Below, piece by piece: positions 25,285 to 34,817 of a stretch of DNA of 42,452 bases (its first letter is position 1; each line of letters begins with the position of its first letter). The notes under the pieces are model-generated. The model was given only the letters and a program-made list of their open reading frames with translations. It was not told the origin of the DNA and searched no databases. Source of the stretch: Legionella shakespearei DSM 23087 (GTDB taxonomy: Bacteria > Pseudomonadota > Gammaproteobacteria > Legionellales > Legionellaceae); contig NZ_KB892399.1 in assembly GCF_000373765.1 (NCBI RefSeq), positions 1 through 42,452 on the forward strand. Reading direction: 5' to 3'. The position numbers and the translations under genes are program-made.

Positions 25285-26053
25285 TAAACCTGTTTGCTGA
25301 GCGTGAATTTTTTGATATAATTATATATCGCATGGGAATACTCCCTAGCGACCGAATTATAACGCATAAACAGAGAAAAAGTTTAAAAGTCGATTAATTA
25401 TCGACAAAGATTTGTCGTTAACTCACTAAAGTACCTGTAAATTCCCTGATTTTTTATCAAACATAGAATAAAAAGTCACCAGAATGAAGTTATTTTAATT
25501 GATTTGCTGACAAATAAATAATGAAGTTCCTTTTCAATCATGTGAAAAGAAACTTTTAAAGAAAAACAAGATGCGCTTCCATTTAAGTCGAAGATATAAG
25601 GAAGCGACCCAATACCAGAGCTAAATTGATAACTATTTCGACAGATACCTGCGCATGCCAGACATGCTTTATACCGATTACGAATTATTTACGGGCTTTC
25701 GCACGCCTCATAAAAAGGCTTTTACTTTCCCCCCACTTAATACGTAAACAGTACATTTCACAGTGTGCACCTCAAATTATTCAGGTAACATGCGTACGGT
25801 CTGTCCACAAGGTCATGGGTCAGCTTAAAGATCATATCCCTAATCGTTCAAAGAGAGTGTTTACCAGCACCAGACTTGGACTATCAGGATAGGCGTTATC
25901 TGCATTTCGCCAGAAAGAGTACCTGATGTTGATTGCATTTCACGAGCAAATCAACACGCTGGTCTCAATCAAAAAGAGATGAAGATAACCCCTGTATATT
26001 GAGCCTTACACTATCTCGGCTTTCATGTCGGCGCCCTAATTATGGGGTCACAG
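25285..26053. promoter_or_regulatory. rluC-rne divergent region with long rne leader
   Basis: This 769-bp gap separates the divergent rluC and rne starts. A TATAAT for the rluC side lies on the minus strand at 25361-25356, and a palindrome GTCGAT-TAATT-ATCGAC sits upstream of it at 25389-25405. The rest is AT-rich with several weak hairpins and no convincing gene; a short open frame at 25626-25892 has no coding character. In E. coli the rne leader (about 360 nt) controls its own decay by RNase E. A similar role here is inferred from position and length only. Confidence 0.5.
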
Positions 26054-28069
26054 ATGGAAAAAATGTTAATTAATGCAATGCAGACTGAAGAAGTTCGTGT
26101 TGCACTTATTAAAAACAATCATTTATTTGACCTGGATATTGAATGTCCAGGAGAAATCAAGAAAAAAGGTAATATATACAAAGCAGTAGTAACACGGCGC
26201 GAACCAAGCCTTGACGCCGTTTTCGTGGAATACGGTTCAAAACGTCAAGGGTTTCTCCCTCTTAAAGAAATTGCTCCTGAATATCTGAGTAAAAATCCCG
26301 AAGATTTTGGTGATGACAAGCCACCAATTACTACACTAATACGCGAAGGCCAGGAACTGTTAATTCAGGTTGACAAGGAAGAGCGTGGAAATAAAGGCGC
26401 GGCATTAACCACTTTTATCACTCTGGCGGGTTGTTATCTCGTTCTGATGCCAAACAATCCTCGTTCTGGCGGCATATCACGACGCATAGAAGGTGATGAA
26501 CGCGATGAATTACGTGAAACCTTAAATGCCCTGACCCTGCCTGAAGACATGGGTTTGATCATACGTACTGCAGGGGTTGGCAAAAGTCAGGAAGAGTTAC
26601 AAGATGACCTGAACATGCTGTGCAACCAATGGCAATCCATTCAAAATGCCTATAATGAAGAACTGGCTCCTTGCCTGATTCATCAGGAAGGTGATGTCAT
26701 TATTCGCTCAATACGTGATAATCTGCGTAAATCCATCAGTGAAATTATTATTGATGATCAAATTTCCTATATTAAAGCGAAGCAATATATAGAGCGCGTA
26801 AAACCTGAATTTTTGCCTAATTTGAAGCTGTACAATAACAGCGTACCCCTATTTAATTTCTATCAAATTGAAAGTCAGATTGAGACAGCGTATCAACGTC
26901 AGGTAATGCTGCCATCTGGTGGTGCTTTGGTTATCGACAGGACTGAGGCTCTGGTATCTATAGACATTAACTCAGCTAAAGCAACTGGCGGTTCTGATAT
27001 TGAAGCAACAGCCTTAAATACCAATCTTGAAGCTGCAGACGAAATTGCACGCCAGTTAAGATTGCGTGATTTAGGTGGCCTGGTGGTGATCGACTTTATC
27101 GATATGAGCTCCAGCAAGAACCAGCGTGATGTTGAAAATCGTTTAAAAGAGGCATTACAAGCAGATAGAGCGCGTATTCAGGTAGGCCGTATATCTCGCT
27201 TTGGCCTTCTGGAAATGTCTCGTCAGCGCCTGAGGCTTTCTTTAGGTGAAACCGCACAGGAAATTTGCCCACGTTGCGAAGGACGCGGTACGGTTCGCAA
27301 TATTCAATCTCATGGTTTGTCTATTACTCGCCTTATCGAAGAAGAAGCTTTAAAAGAGAAGACCGCTGAAATTCAAGTACAGCTACCAGCCGAGATGGCT
27401 ACTTTTATCATGAATGAAAAGCGGGATTTTATAAAAAACATTGAAAAAAGACATGGCGTCAGCGTAGTGATTATTGCGAATCCTTACTTGCAATCACCAC
27501 AGTATTCAATTACTCGCTTAAAAGAAGACAACGTAGGTAAATCGAAAAAGCCAAGTTATACCCTGATTCAGCAACCTGAGTTGCAGGTTACCAACAGCGA
27601 TAATGAAGCCATACCCCATGATGAACCCGCAGTTAAATCATTTGCTGAACATAAAACAATAAAGCATCCTCAAAACAGCTTTATCAAACGCTTATGGACC
27701 AGTCTCTTTGGTGGGCATTCTGATTCTTCCACAGCAACTTCAGAGCCAGTACGCAAGCACCATAATCGTAACCAAAACCAGTCCAAATCAGGCGGCAGAG
27801 GCCAACAGAGTGGTGACAGACGTCCAAATAACCAAAACCGCAGACGTCGCCCAGGTGGTGGAAATAATCAACAACAACGAAGCAATACGGGTAATGCTGC
27901 TGCGAATGCGAACGGAAACAGCAACCAGAATCCGAATCAGAACCAACAGCGAAGAAGATCTAACCCTAACCAGCAAAATCAGGGTGGACAGCACAAAGCA
28001 AATGCGGGTAAAAATGAAGGCAACAAAAGAAGAGAACCTGCATTAGCTAAAGAACAAGCTGAAAAGTAA
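26054..28069 (+). CDS. rne: Ribonuclease E
   Basis: Single-strand-specific endoribonuclease for mRNA decay, rRNA and tRNA processing. The 671-residue protein starts MEKMLINAMQ, aligned to E. coli MKRMLINATQ; an in-frame ATG at 26042 adds four residues. The S1 domain spans about 37-125. The DNase I-like catalytic domain has Asp304 (VSIDINS) and Asp347 (VVIDFIDM), equal to E. coli Asp303 and Asp346. The Zn-link CPRCEGRG (405-412) joins protomers. The C-terminal tail (from about 500) is only about 170 residues, much shorter than in E. coli. It is rich in Asn, Gln and Arg (NQNRRRRPGG-like), which suggests RNA binding without a full degradosome scaffold. Confidence 0.95.
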   Translation: MEKMLINAMQTEEVRVALIKNNHLFDLDIECPGEIKKKGNIYKAVVTRREPSLDAVFVEYGSKRQGFLPLKEIAPEYLSKNPEDFGDDKPPITTLIREGQELLIQVDKEERGNKGAALTTFITLAGCYLVLMPNNPRSGGISRRIEGDERDELRETLNALTLPEDMGLIIRTAGVGKSQEELQDDLNMLCNQWQSIQNAYNEELAPCLIHQEGDVIIRSIRDNLRKSISEIIIDDQISYIKAKQYIERVKPEFLPNLKLYNNSVPLFNFYQIESQIETAYQRQVMLPSGGALVIDRTEALVSIDINSAKATGGSDIEATALNTNLEAADEIARQLRLRDLGGLVVIDFIDMSSSKNQRDVENRLKEALQADRARIQVGRISRFGLLEMSRQRLRLSLGETAQEICPRCEGRGTVRNIQSHGLSITRLIEEEALKEKTAEIQVQLPAEMATFIMNEKRDFIKNIEKRHGVSVVIIANPYLQSPQYSITRLKEDNVGKSKKPSYTLIQQPELQVTNSDNEAIPHDEPAVKSFAEHKTIKHPQNSFIKRLWTSLFGGHSDSSTATSEPVRKHHNRNQNQSKSGGRGQQSGDRRPNNQNRRRRPGGGNNQQQRSNTGNAAANANGNSNQNPNQNQQRRRSNPNQQNQGGQHKANAGKNEGNKRREPALAKEQAEK

Positions 28070-28076
28070 AACCTAA

Positions 28077-28126
28077 GAAGGATCTCCCAGTATTCAGGAG
28101 ATCCTTCGCTACGCTCAGGACGACGT
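28077..28126. repeat. GGAGATCC-family hairpin after rne
   Basis: GAAGGATCTCC (28077-28087) pairs with GGAGATCCTTC (28097-28107) around a 9-base loop. It is followed by CTACGCTCAGGACGACGT, which matches the end of the dispersed repeat at 299-337 with the middle shortened. It may end rne transcription, although no U-run is seen on the plus strand. Confidence 0.75.
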
Positions 28127-28149
28127 GCAGTGCGGTCGTGGATGATCTC

Positions 28150-28470
28150 TTATTTCATTAAATTACCAAGACGGTGTTCAATATTTAAAGCGTGATTGTA
28201 GACATCTGCAAAATTGGCAGCTGTGGGGATGCTGGATTCGCCAGTCCAAAAACTACGCCCAGCCTGAACCATACGGATAAGATTGACGCCCAGGGACGCG
28301 GTATTAAGCGAGTCAGGAGCTACAGCTTCCCACAAATGCAAAGCAATATCGGGAATATATTCTACTGCACGCGCTTGCTCATTTTGTACCAGATCTAGTG
28401 TTACTACAGTTGCAACCAGAAAATTCCATGCCCTATAGGCATTTTTTTTAGTTATATAATCAGTGAACAT
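28150..28470 (-). CDS. Unknown 106-residue protein
   Basis: Unrecognised. The protein is probably helical, with an Ala/Leu-rich pattern (YRAWNFLVATVVTLDLVQNEQ, then LGVNLIRMVQAGRSFWTG) and no signal peptide or convincing membrane helix. AGGAG lies about 10 bp before the ATG at 28470. It follows the membrane-protein gene at 28484-28729 by 13 bp, so the pair is probably co-transcribed and may work together. Its downstream end meets the rne-distal hairpin. Confidence 0.65.
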   Translation of the reverse strand: MFTDYITKKNAYRAWNFLVATVVTLDLVQNEQARAVEYIPDIALHLWEAVAPDSLNTASLGVNLIRMVQAGRSFWTGESSIPTAANFADVYNHALNIEHRLGNLMK

Positions 28471-28483
28471 ACCTATATTACTC

Positions 28484-28729
28484 CTAAGCTAATTTAATCT
28501 GTTGCTGTTCTGAAACTTCCTGCTCATTGGGAAGCAAAATTCCTACAGCGCTGGCGGCTAATAAAACGCCCATAATCTCGCTGGGTACAGCGAAACCTAA
28601 CAATCCCACAGCCATACTTATATTATGTTTGAATGCTGCTGTGGCGGCTAACATTAAGGTTCCACCAATTACAACACGCGTGCCCTGCTCTAACATTGGA
28701 TGGGCTTTAAAAAATGTGTCTAGTGACAT
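28484..28729 (-). CDS. Small membrane protein of unknown function
   Basis: Eighty-one residues from the ATG at 28729, chosen because GAGGAG lies about 6 bp upstream; a frame from 28759 adds ten residues. Two hydrophobic helices are visible: VVIGGTLMLAATAAF and MAVGLLGFAVPSEIMGVLLAASAVGILL. A charged, Gln-rich tail (EQEVSEQQQIKLA) follows, so it is likely an inner-membrane hairpin with a cytosolic tail. No family is recognised. It is paired with the 106-residue gene downstream. Confidence 0.65.
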   Translation of the reverse strand: MSLDTFFKAHPMLEQGTRVVIGGTLMLAATAAFKHNISMAVGLLGFAVPSEIMGVLLAASAVGILLPNEQEVSEQQQIKLA

Positions 28730-28759
28730 GTACGCTCCTCTAAATGCATTCGCTCTCAT

Positions 28760-29158
28760 TAGTAGAGTGAATTTTTTATAATTTAAATATATTGCGAATT
28801 GCAGAATTCCCAGTTCTGCAGGCGCAGCATAACATCAATTTGTTTATAATTGAATCTTTTTGGCGCATTTAAGAAAATCGGCCATAGCCGTGAGGTTTAG
28901 GTGTAGCACTGTATAGTGACATAAAAATAACTCCTGCCCCTTGTCCAATTGAAAAAAAAGTAACCAAAGAGAAAAGAAATCGTTATATTCCTCCTTGTAC
29001 GGCGCCAAAGTACTACAATTAATAACTAACATGAAGTTTTTGGTCTATGTTGACTTGTTCAGGTCAGGATGCAATTTCCCATCACAGATGCTTTCAAGGA
29101 AGTGCTGTCAACAAACCTCCAGGGTAAGGATGGTTGACTCTAACGGAGAGCTTGTATC
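28760..29158. other. Intergenic region before the RTX gene
   Basis: About 400 bp of AT-rich DNA between two divergent genes. It must hold the promoters of both. ACGGAGAG at 29142-29149 is the ribosome binding site of the RTX gene. I see no repeat, RNA gene or credible small gene; a 62-codon frame at 28844-29032 on the minus strand lacks coding features. Confidence 0.5.
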
Positions 29159-31531
29159 ATGTCTATTATTTTAGGTGGGAATCAGGCAGACACAATCAAC
29201 GGCACCTCAGGTTCGGACATTATTATATCAGGAAATGGCAATGATGTGATTAATTCCGGTGCCGGTAATGATGTGGTGACTGCTGGTAATGGCAATGATG
29301 TTGTGAACGGCGGGGCTGGTGATGATATTGTTGATGGCGGCAATGGCAATGACATCCTGGATGGAGGTAGTGGTAACGACATTGTCTACGGTGGTAACGG
29401 TAATGACATATTTAATTATGACATCATTGATAACCTTGGTTTTGTTGATCTTTATGTGGGTGGCAACGGCTCTGATACTTTAGTTATGCGTTTAGACCTT
29501 GCCCGATATAACAGTTCCATGTTTAATCTGGAAACACTGACCCAAATGATTAACAACTTCAATAACCACGCTTCACCAATTTTTACCTTCGCGGGCATTA
29601 ACATTGATCTGGCCATTTTAGGTATCGAGAATATTCAGTTGCAGACCTATGGACAAGCAATCACTTTGCTGGCTCAGAATGATAATTATACGCTTAATGA
29701 AGACGGTTCTATATCAGGCACTCTGCTAACGAATGACACAGCTCCGGCAGGTGTTTCTGTGTCATTGGTAGGTAATGCACCAGAGGGCTTGACACTCAAT
29801 GCTAATGGTACTTTTAGCTACAATCCGGCTCTGAACTTTAATGGTCAGGTGAGTTTCAATTATAAATTGACTTACAATGGCGTGGAAAGTAATGTGGCTG
29901 CTGTTAACTTTACGGTGAATCCTGTCAACGATGCACCTACAGGCAGTTTGGTGATCAACGGCGTGCTGGAGCAAGGACAAACACTGACAGCAAGTAATAC
30001 TCTTGCAGATGTTGATGGTCTTGGGGCTATAACTTATCAATGGCAGGCTGATGGTGTAAGTATTACAGGGGCTACAGGAGAAACGCTCTTGCTTACTCAG
30101 GCATTAATTGGCAAAAGCATTTCGGTTGTTGCCTCTTATGTTGATGGTCACGGTACTGCCGAAGGCGTGACTTCAGATGCAACTGCTGCGGTGACAGCCA
30201 CACCTTCAGTTACCTACAATCCGTCAACCATACAGGATGGTGCTGTAGTTACTCTTAATGGGGTCAATGATGTTCTGGATACCCGTGGTCTCCCGGCAGT
30301 GAGTTATGTGACAAGCACTGGTGTGTTATCGGAAGTGGCTAACAGTGCAAACGATATGGTTGTGACCGGCGCCGAACATTATATTCTGAAAGGAGGAGAT
30401 AATATTCGTATTGATAGTGACGGACATTATGATGTCTATGCTACCGGAAATGCCGTTATAACCCTGGTTGAAGGACATTCAACAACTTTGTCGTTTACGA
30501 GAGATCTGGCATCCCCCATTTTACAAATGGAATTTAATAATCAGGGACCTAATCTGGATAATGTTGCTACATTGGATTTTAACAATAAAGCATTTAGTTT
30601 CAATGCTACTGCCATAGAATATGGACTAATTGCGTCTCTTATTTCCCCTGGTGTTATTTCCGCTTTGGCTCCTTATAATTACATCACTACTGATTTAAGC
30701 GGCGTGAGTGGGGTAACGGCAAAAGTGACGGGGTTATTAACATTACCATCAAACTATTTCAGTCAATACGATCAGTCAAATCCATTCATCGTAAACGTCA
30801 ATATTGGGGCTGATTTATTGAATGCTAATCAAGTGGCGAATCCTGATACAGCTGATTTTTCCGCTATAAATCAGGGGTTAAAGCTTTCCTCTGGTCCTGT
30901 TATTTCGCTCAGTCCTGATGGAGGTGAATCCTATATTACTCCAGTTACTCAGCAAGGTGCTTTTGCCATAGGCTACAATCTTATCAATTTCGAAAAAGTC
31001 ATATTGACTGATCATGATGATGTAATAGTGAATCAATTAGGGAATGCAGTAAAAAACTTCATCAATGATACAGTGAATTACGTGGATATGGGCAATGGGT
31101 TTGATACGATTGATTTTAGTACTGCTATTACAACAAGCCCAAATGCGGTAAGCATTCGTTATGATGGCAATTTAAATGAATTGAAGATTACAAATGCTGC
31201 AGCAGAATCAAAAACCATGACTGTTTTAAACGTAGAAAAGATCATTGGCACAAACAGTAATGATACCTTCATAAGCGGTCAGCAAGATGAGATATTCAAA
31301 GGAAATAATGGGGCGGACAATTTTGTTTTTCTGCAAAACAATGGTCATGATGTCATTGAAGATTTTACTGCTGGAGATAAAATTAACCTTCACGACTTTG
31401 GAACTTCCTTTGCTGAGCTGGCAATGTCTCAAGAGGGTGCAAATGTTCAAATTCAATTGGGTACGGATAATACTCTGACTTTGAACAATATGACTCTTGA
31501 GAATTTGCATGCAAGTGATTTTATATTCTAA
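29159..31531 (+). CDS. RTX-repeat protein, probable type I secretion substrate
   Basis: A 790-residue secreted protein. Residues 5-85 hold about seven GGxGNDxxx nonapeptides (GAGNDVVTA, GNGNDVVNG and similar), which bind Ca2+ as a beta-roll. A VCBS/tandem-95-like domain follows (about 178-257, NDNYTLNEDGSISGTLL...FTVNPVNDAPTG), then an Ig-like domain (about 258-345, LEQGQTLTASNTLADVDG). The middle (345-690) is unassigned and beta-rich. The C-terminus has another RTX-like part (GTNSNDTFISG, GNNGADNFVF), then HDVIEDFTAGDKINL and a DFIF ending, typical of the type I secretion target region. No Sec signal is present. Repeats at the N-terminus are unusual. Adhesion or surface-coat function is a guess. 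Confidence 0.88.
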   Translation: MSIILGGNQADTINGTSGSDIIISGNGNDVINSGAGNDVVTAGNGNDVVNGGAGDDIVDGGNGNDILDGGSGNDIVYGGNGNDIFNYDIIDNLGFVDLYVGGNGSDTLVMRLDLARYNSSMFNLETLTQMINNFNNHASPIFTFAGINIDLAILGIENIQLQTYGQAITLLAQNDNYTLNEDGSISGTLLTNDTAPAGVSVSLVGNAPEGLTLNANGTFSYNPALNFNGQVSFNYKLTYNGVESNVAAVNFTVNPVNDAPTGSLVINGVLEQGQTLTASNTLADVDGLGAITYQWQADGVSITGATGETLLLTQALIGKSISVVASYVDGHGTAEGVTSDATAAVTATPSVTYNPSTIQDGAVVTLNGVNDVLDTRGLPAVSYVTSTGVLSEVANSANDMVVTGAEHYILKGGDNIRIDSDGHYDVYATGNAVITLVEGHSTTLSFTRDLASPILQMEFNNQGPNLDNVATLDFNNKAFSFNATAIEYGLIASLISPGVISALAPYNYITTDLSGVSGVTAKVTGLLTLPSNYFSQYDQSNPFIVNVNIGADLLNANQVANPDTADFSAINQGLKLSSGPVISLSPDGGESYITPVTQQGAFAIGYNLINFEKVILTDHDDVIVNQLGNAVKNFINDTVNYVDMGNGFDTIDFSTAITTSPNAVSIRYDGNLNELKITNAAAESKTMTVLNVEKIIGTNSNDTFISGQQDEIFKGNNGADNFVFLQNNGHDVIEDFTAGDKINLHDFGTSFAELAMSQEGANVQIQLGTDNTLTLNNMTLENLHASDFIF

Positions 31532-31543
31532 GTCACCAGAGAA

Positions 31544-31619
31544 TCCCACGGCTTGTCCGCGGGATCCAGAAATCTCACTCCGAGCTTAGATCCCTGGATC
31601 CCGCGGACAAGCCGCGGGA
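31544..31619. repeat. 25-bp inverted repeat between RTX gene and T1SS adaptor
   Basis: Positions 31544-31568 pair with 31595-31619 with one or two mismatches (TCCCACGGCTTGTCCGCGGG ... arms). The palindrome sits between convergent genes and is likely to stop transcription from both. It is much richer in GC than its surroundings. No second copy lies in the window. Confidence 0.85.
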
Positions 31620-31679
31620 CGGCGGAGTCCTTTGCCCCCTGCCAGGGAGCAAGAGACAAGATCTCCCTAACCTATTACT

Positions 31680-33017
31680 TTATTTCTCATGAAATGCACG
31701 ATTAAAATTATCTACTAATGGCGCGATAAGATAAGAAAATGCAGTTTCATGATCAACAATAATAACCGCCTCAGCGGGCATACCAGGGTAAAGTTTTACG
31801 TGATTCATCTTGTTCAATACCGCGAAAGCTTCAGGTGTAAATTGAATGCGGACGTTATAATACAGGCGTTGGGTTGTCTGTTCTTCCTGAATATCGGCCG
31901 ATACTTCAGAAACCACGCCGTCAAATGTCGGGACTATCCTTTGTTTGTATGCAGTTAATCTGATTTTGGCAGCCAAACCTGGTTTTACGACATCAATATC
32001 AATGGGGCTTACCTGCACTTGTAAAATGAGTTGGTAATCAGAAGGAACAATATCACAAATATCCTCACCGGGTTTGATTACTCCGCCTATAGTATTTGCT
32101 TTTAAATTCAATACTATGCCTGCTTTAGGTGAACGGATTGTTGTTCGCCTCAATACATCAGTACTGGCTTTTACTTTTTCTCGCAAGTCATTGAGTTTTT
32201 CTTGTACATCATTTAATTTTTCAAGCAGGGCTTTTCGTCTATCAGCAGTTAAAGAGTAAATCTGGTATTCTGTTTCACCTATGCCCTGCTCCGTCTTGGC
32301 AATCATACCCAGGTATTCGTCTTTATCTCCCAGCAACTTGGCTGCATTTCTTTGCAATTTATACAATCTGGGTTTGTCTATTAATTTTCGATCACTCAAG
32401 TATTTAACCGCTTCTAATTCCTGATTCATTAAATCAAGTTGCGCTATGTTTGACTTTACCTGGGCCTGATAACTTTCAATTTGCTTTTTATATTGGGCAA
32501 TTCTTTGATTTAATACATTTTTTTGTCCTTCATAAGAGTTATTGTTGGCAACGAACAGCCGTTGTTCTGATTCCATTACCTTTTTTACAGCAGGCTGGTT
32601 TTCGGCATTGACCAATTCATCCGGGAAATCAATGGTTGGGTCATTATTTAATTCTGCAAAAATCCTGCTTTCGGTGGCCAGGTATTCCCATAGCTGTCCC
32701 TGATACAAATCCAATGAGGCTCTTATCTGAGTGTCCTCAAGTTGCAGCAGTACTTCTCCTGCCTCCACTTTCTGGCCTTCTTCAATGTTAATCTGTTTAA
32801 CAATACCCCCTTCAAGATGCTGTACTACTTTTCGTTCACCAAGAATAATAAAGCGCCCATTCGCAATGGCACCCGTATCCAGATGAAAAAGCAAGGACCA
32901 CAATAAAAAACCACCTAAAAAGACGGACAATATAATCCAGCCCCATTTTACAGGCTGGTCAATTTCAGGATGCTCGCTGACATCCGGCATATCTTTTTTG
33001 AGCTTTTTCCATCCCAT
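31680..33017 (-). CDS. Type I secretion membrane fusion protein (HlyD/PrtE family)
   Basis: Periplasmic adaptor that links the inner-membrane ABC exporter to a TolC-type outer-membrane channel. The 445 residues have a short cytosolic N-terminus, one membrane helix (about 26-47, WGWIILSVFLGGFLLWSLLF), a split biotinyl-lipoyl domain (LEGGIVKQINIEEGQKVEAGEVLLQLEDTQ near 69-98), a long coiled-coil (about 145-290) and the C-terminal beta-barrel typical of the family. It starts 14 bp after the ABC gene stop. The TolC partner is not in the window. Confidence 0.93.
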   Translation of the reverse strand: MGWKKLKKDMPDVSEHPEIDQPVKWGWIILSVFLGGFLLWSLLFHLDTGAIANGRFIILGERKVVQHLEGGIVKQINIEEGQKVEAGEVLLQLEDTQIRASLDLYQGQLWEYLATESRIFAELNNDPTIDFPDELVNAENQPAVKKVMESEQRLFVANNNSYEGQKNVLNQRIAQYKKQIESYQAQVKSNIAQLDLMNQELEAVKYLSDRKLIDKPRLYKLQRNAAKLLGDKDEYLGMIAKTEQGIGETEYQIYSLTADRRKALLEKLNDVQEKLNDLREKVKASTDVLRRTTIRSPKAGIVLNLKANTIGGVIKPGEDICDIVPSDYQLILQVQVSPIDIDVVKPGLAAKIRLTAYKQRIVPTFDGVVSEVSADIQEEQTTQRLYYNVRIQFTPEAFAVLNKMNHVKLYPGMPAEAVIIVDHETAFSYLIAPLVDNFNRAFHEK

Positions 33018-33031
33018 ATTTCAGCCCTGTC

Positions 33032-34714
33032 TTAGGTGGCTTTACGCTGTAATGCTTCTAAAATCTGATCCCTCGGACCTGCTGACTGAATTTTTCCCTG
33101 CTGCAGTACGACAATAGTATCAACAAACTGTATTACATTGAATCGGTGGGCAACGATTAAAACGGTCACTCCCCGTTTTTTTAATTTTTGTAATGTCCGT
33201 GCCAGTGCTTCCTCTCCCTCACCATCAAGGTTGGAATTAGGTTCATCCAATACTACTAATGAAGGATTACCGTATAAGGCACGTGCCAAGGCAATTCTTT
33301 GTCTTTGTCCGCCGGAAATCTGTGGGCTGCCCGGTTTGATTATGGTGTTATAGCCTTCGGGTAAATGTAAGATCATGTCATGACACTCAGCCAGGCTTGC
33401 GGCTTCAATTACTGCTTCATCATCAACGGCTCCCATTCTGGCAATATTTTCCTTAACCGACCCCAAAAACAGTTCTATATCCTGAGGTAAATATCCTAAA
33501 TAGTGCCCAACATCGTCTCTGTTCCAATGATAGATATCTGCCTCATCCAACCTCACAAGCCCACCACTAGGTTTGGTCACGCCGCAAATTAAACGCATGA
33601 GTGTGCTTTTTCCAGCAGCTGATGAACCAATAAAAGCAACCATTTCACCTGCTTTAATTCGTAAGCTGATGTTTTGAATGATAAATTTGTTCTCGGATTT
33701 GCTGGTTGTCAAATAGAGATTTTCCAAAGTTAAATGACCTTTAGGCTTAGGCAGCATCAGGTCGGTATTTCTGTCAGCAGAAAAATTAAAATGTTCTTGT
33801 AAGCGATATAAAATGAGTTTTACCTGCTGGAATTGACGCCATACGCCCATAGCCTGTTCCACTGGTGCCAAAGCTCGTGACATAAGGATTGAGGACGCAA
33901 TCATCATACCCGAAGTAATACTGTTATCTAAAACAAGATAGCTGCCTATGCCCAGAATGAGGATTTGAAAGGCTAACCTCAAAAACTTGCTGATGCCAAG
34001 AAACATCCCTGACAATTGACCGTTTTTTTCATGCAGACTCATCATGTCCTTGTTTTGATTTTGCCATTGTGAGATGAGCGATTTAAGCATTCCCATGGCC
34101 TGAATCACTTCTGCATGTTTTAAATTATTGGTAGTTGTGTAGATATTGGCGGTCGCCATCTCGGATGAGGCATTCTGCATTTTGCGGGTCATCCTCTCAT
34201 TTAACCAGGCAGTCAAAAAGATTAGAACCGCTCCAATGGTTGCGATAATTCCCAACAGCGGTGAGATAGCACCAATAACAAGAAGGTATATCGGTGTCCA
34301 GGGGGCATCAAAAAAGGTAAATAAGCTGTTTGAACCAATAAACTGTTTTAGCGTCTGAATATCCCTTAAAACCATCATAGGATAGCTGTTTCCTTTCAGG
34401 ACTTGATCGGGACTGAACAGCAGCGCGGCTGTACTGAGTATTTCGTCATACCAGGAGCTCAACTTCATCGCAACATGTGATCTGACTATATCTATCACGG
34501 ACAAAATTAAAATGGCAAAGAAGGCAATAAGGGTCAGGAATATTAATGTCTGATAACTATGTGATACCAATACTCTGTCAAAAAGCTGCATCATATAAAT
34601 CGGGATGGTCAACATGAGTACATTAATAAAGAAACTGAAGATCCCCATATGAATAAATGACCGTTTACTCCGTTCATAGATCATGCCTAAAATAGAATCT
34701 TTTGATAGGGTCAT
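33032..34714 (-). CDS. Type I secretion ABC permease/ATPase (PrtD/HasD family)
   Basis: Exports the RTX protein directly from the cytosol. At 560 residues it lacks the extra N-terminal peptidase-like domain of HlyB-type exporters, as in PrtD/HasD. Six membrane helices fill residues 20-300. The ATPase domain shows Walker A GSSAAGKST (363-371), signature SGGQRQRIALARAL, Walker B LVVLDEPNSNLD and the switch His in VAHRF. It is the first gene of a two-gene operon that converges on the RTX gene, which makes that protein the likely cargo. Confidence 0.94.
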   Translation of the reverse strand: MTLSKDSILGMIYERSKRSFIHMGIFSFFINVLMLTIPIYMMQLFDRVLVSHSYQTLIFLTLIAFFAILILSVIDIVRSHVAMKLSSWYDEILSTAALLFSPDQVLKGNSYPMMVLRDIQTLKQFIGSNSLFTFFDAPWTPIYLLVIGAISPLLGIIATIGAVLIFLTAWLNERMTRKMQNASSEMATANIYTTTNNLKHAEVIQAMGMLKSLISQWQNQNKDMMSLHEKNGQLSGMFLGISKFLRLAFQILILGIGSYLVLDNSITSGMMIASSILMSRALAPVEQAMGVWRQFQQVKLILYRLQEHFNFSADRNTDLMLPKPKGHLTLENLYLTTSKSENKFIIQNISLRIKAGEMVAFIGSSAAGKSTLMRLICGVTKPSGGLVRLDEADIYHWNRDDVGHYLGYLPQDIELFLGSVKENIARMGAVDDEAVIEAASLAECHDMILHLPEGYNTIIKPGSPQISGGQRQRIALARALYGNPSLVVLDEPNSNLDGEGEEALARTLQKLKKRGVTVLIVAHRFNVIQFVDTIVVLQQGKIQSAGPRDQILEALQRKAT

Positions 34715-34817
34715 TGAAGTGTCTTAGGTCCACGCATATGGATAAATATAGCACACAAAGAGTTAATTGTTCGGACTTTGCAAGTAAAGCCTGGGCTCTG
34801 GCACAGAGCAACAAAAA

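Noticed and set aside
25626-25892. Plus-strand open frame of 88 codons in the rne leader
   Set aside because: No ribosome binding site, no recognisable protein pattern, and it lies in a likely regulatory leader.
27708-28046. Open frames overlapping the 3' end of rne
   Set aside because: They are shadows of the Asn/Gln/Arg-rich tail of RNase E.
28844-29032. Minus-strand open frame of 62 codons before the RTX gene
   Set aside because: Weak start, no protein features; the region is better explained as promoter DNA.
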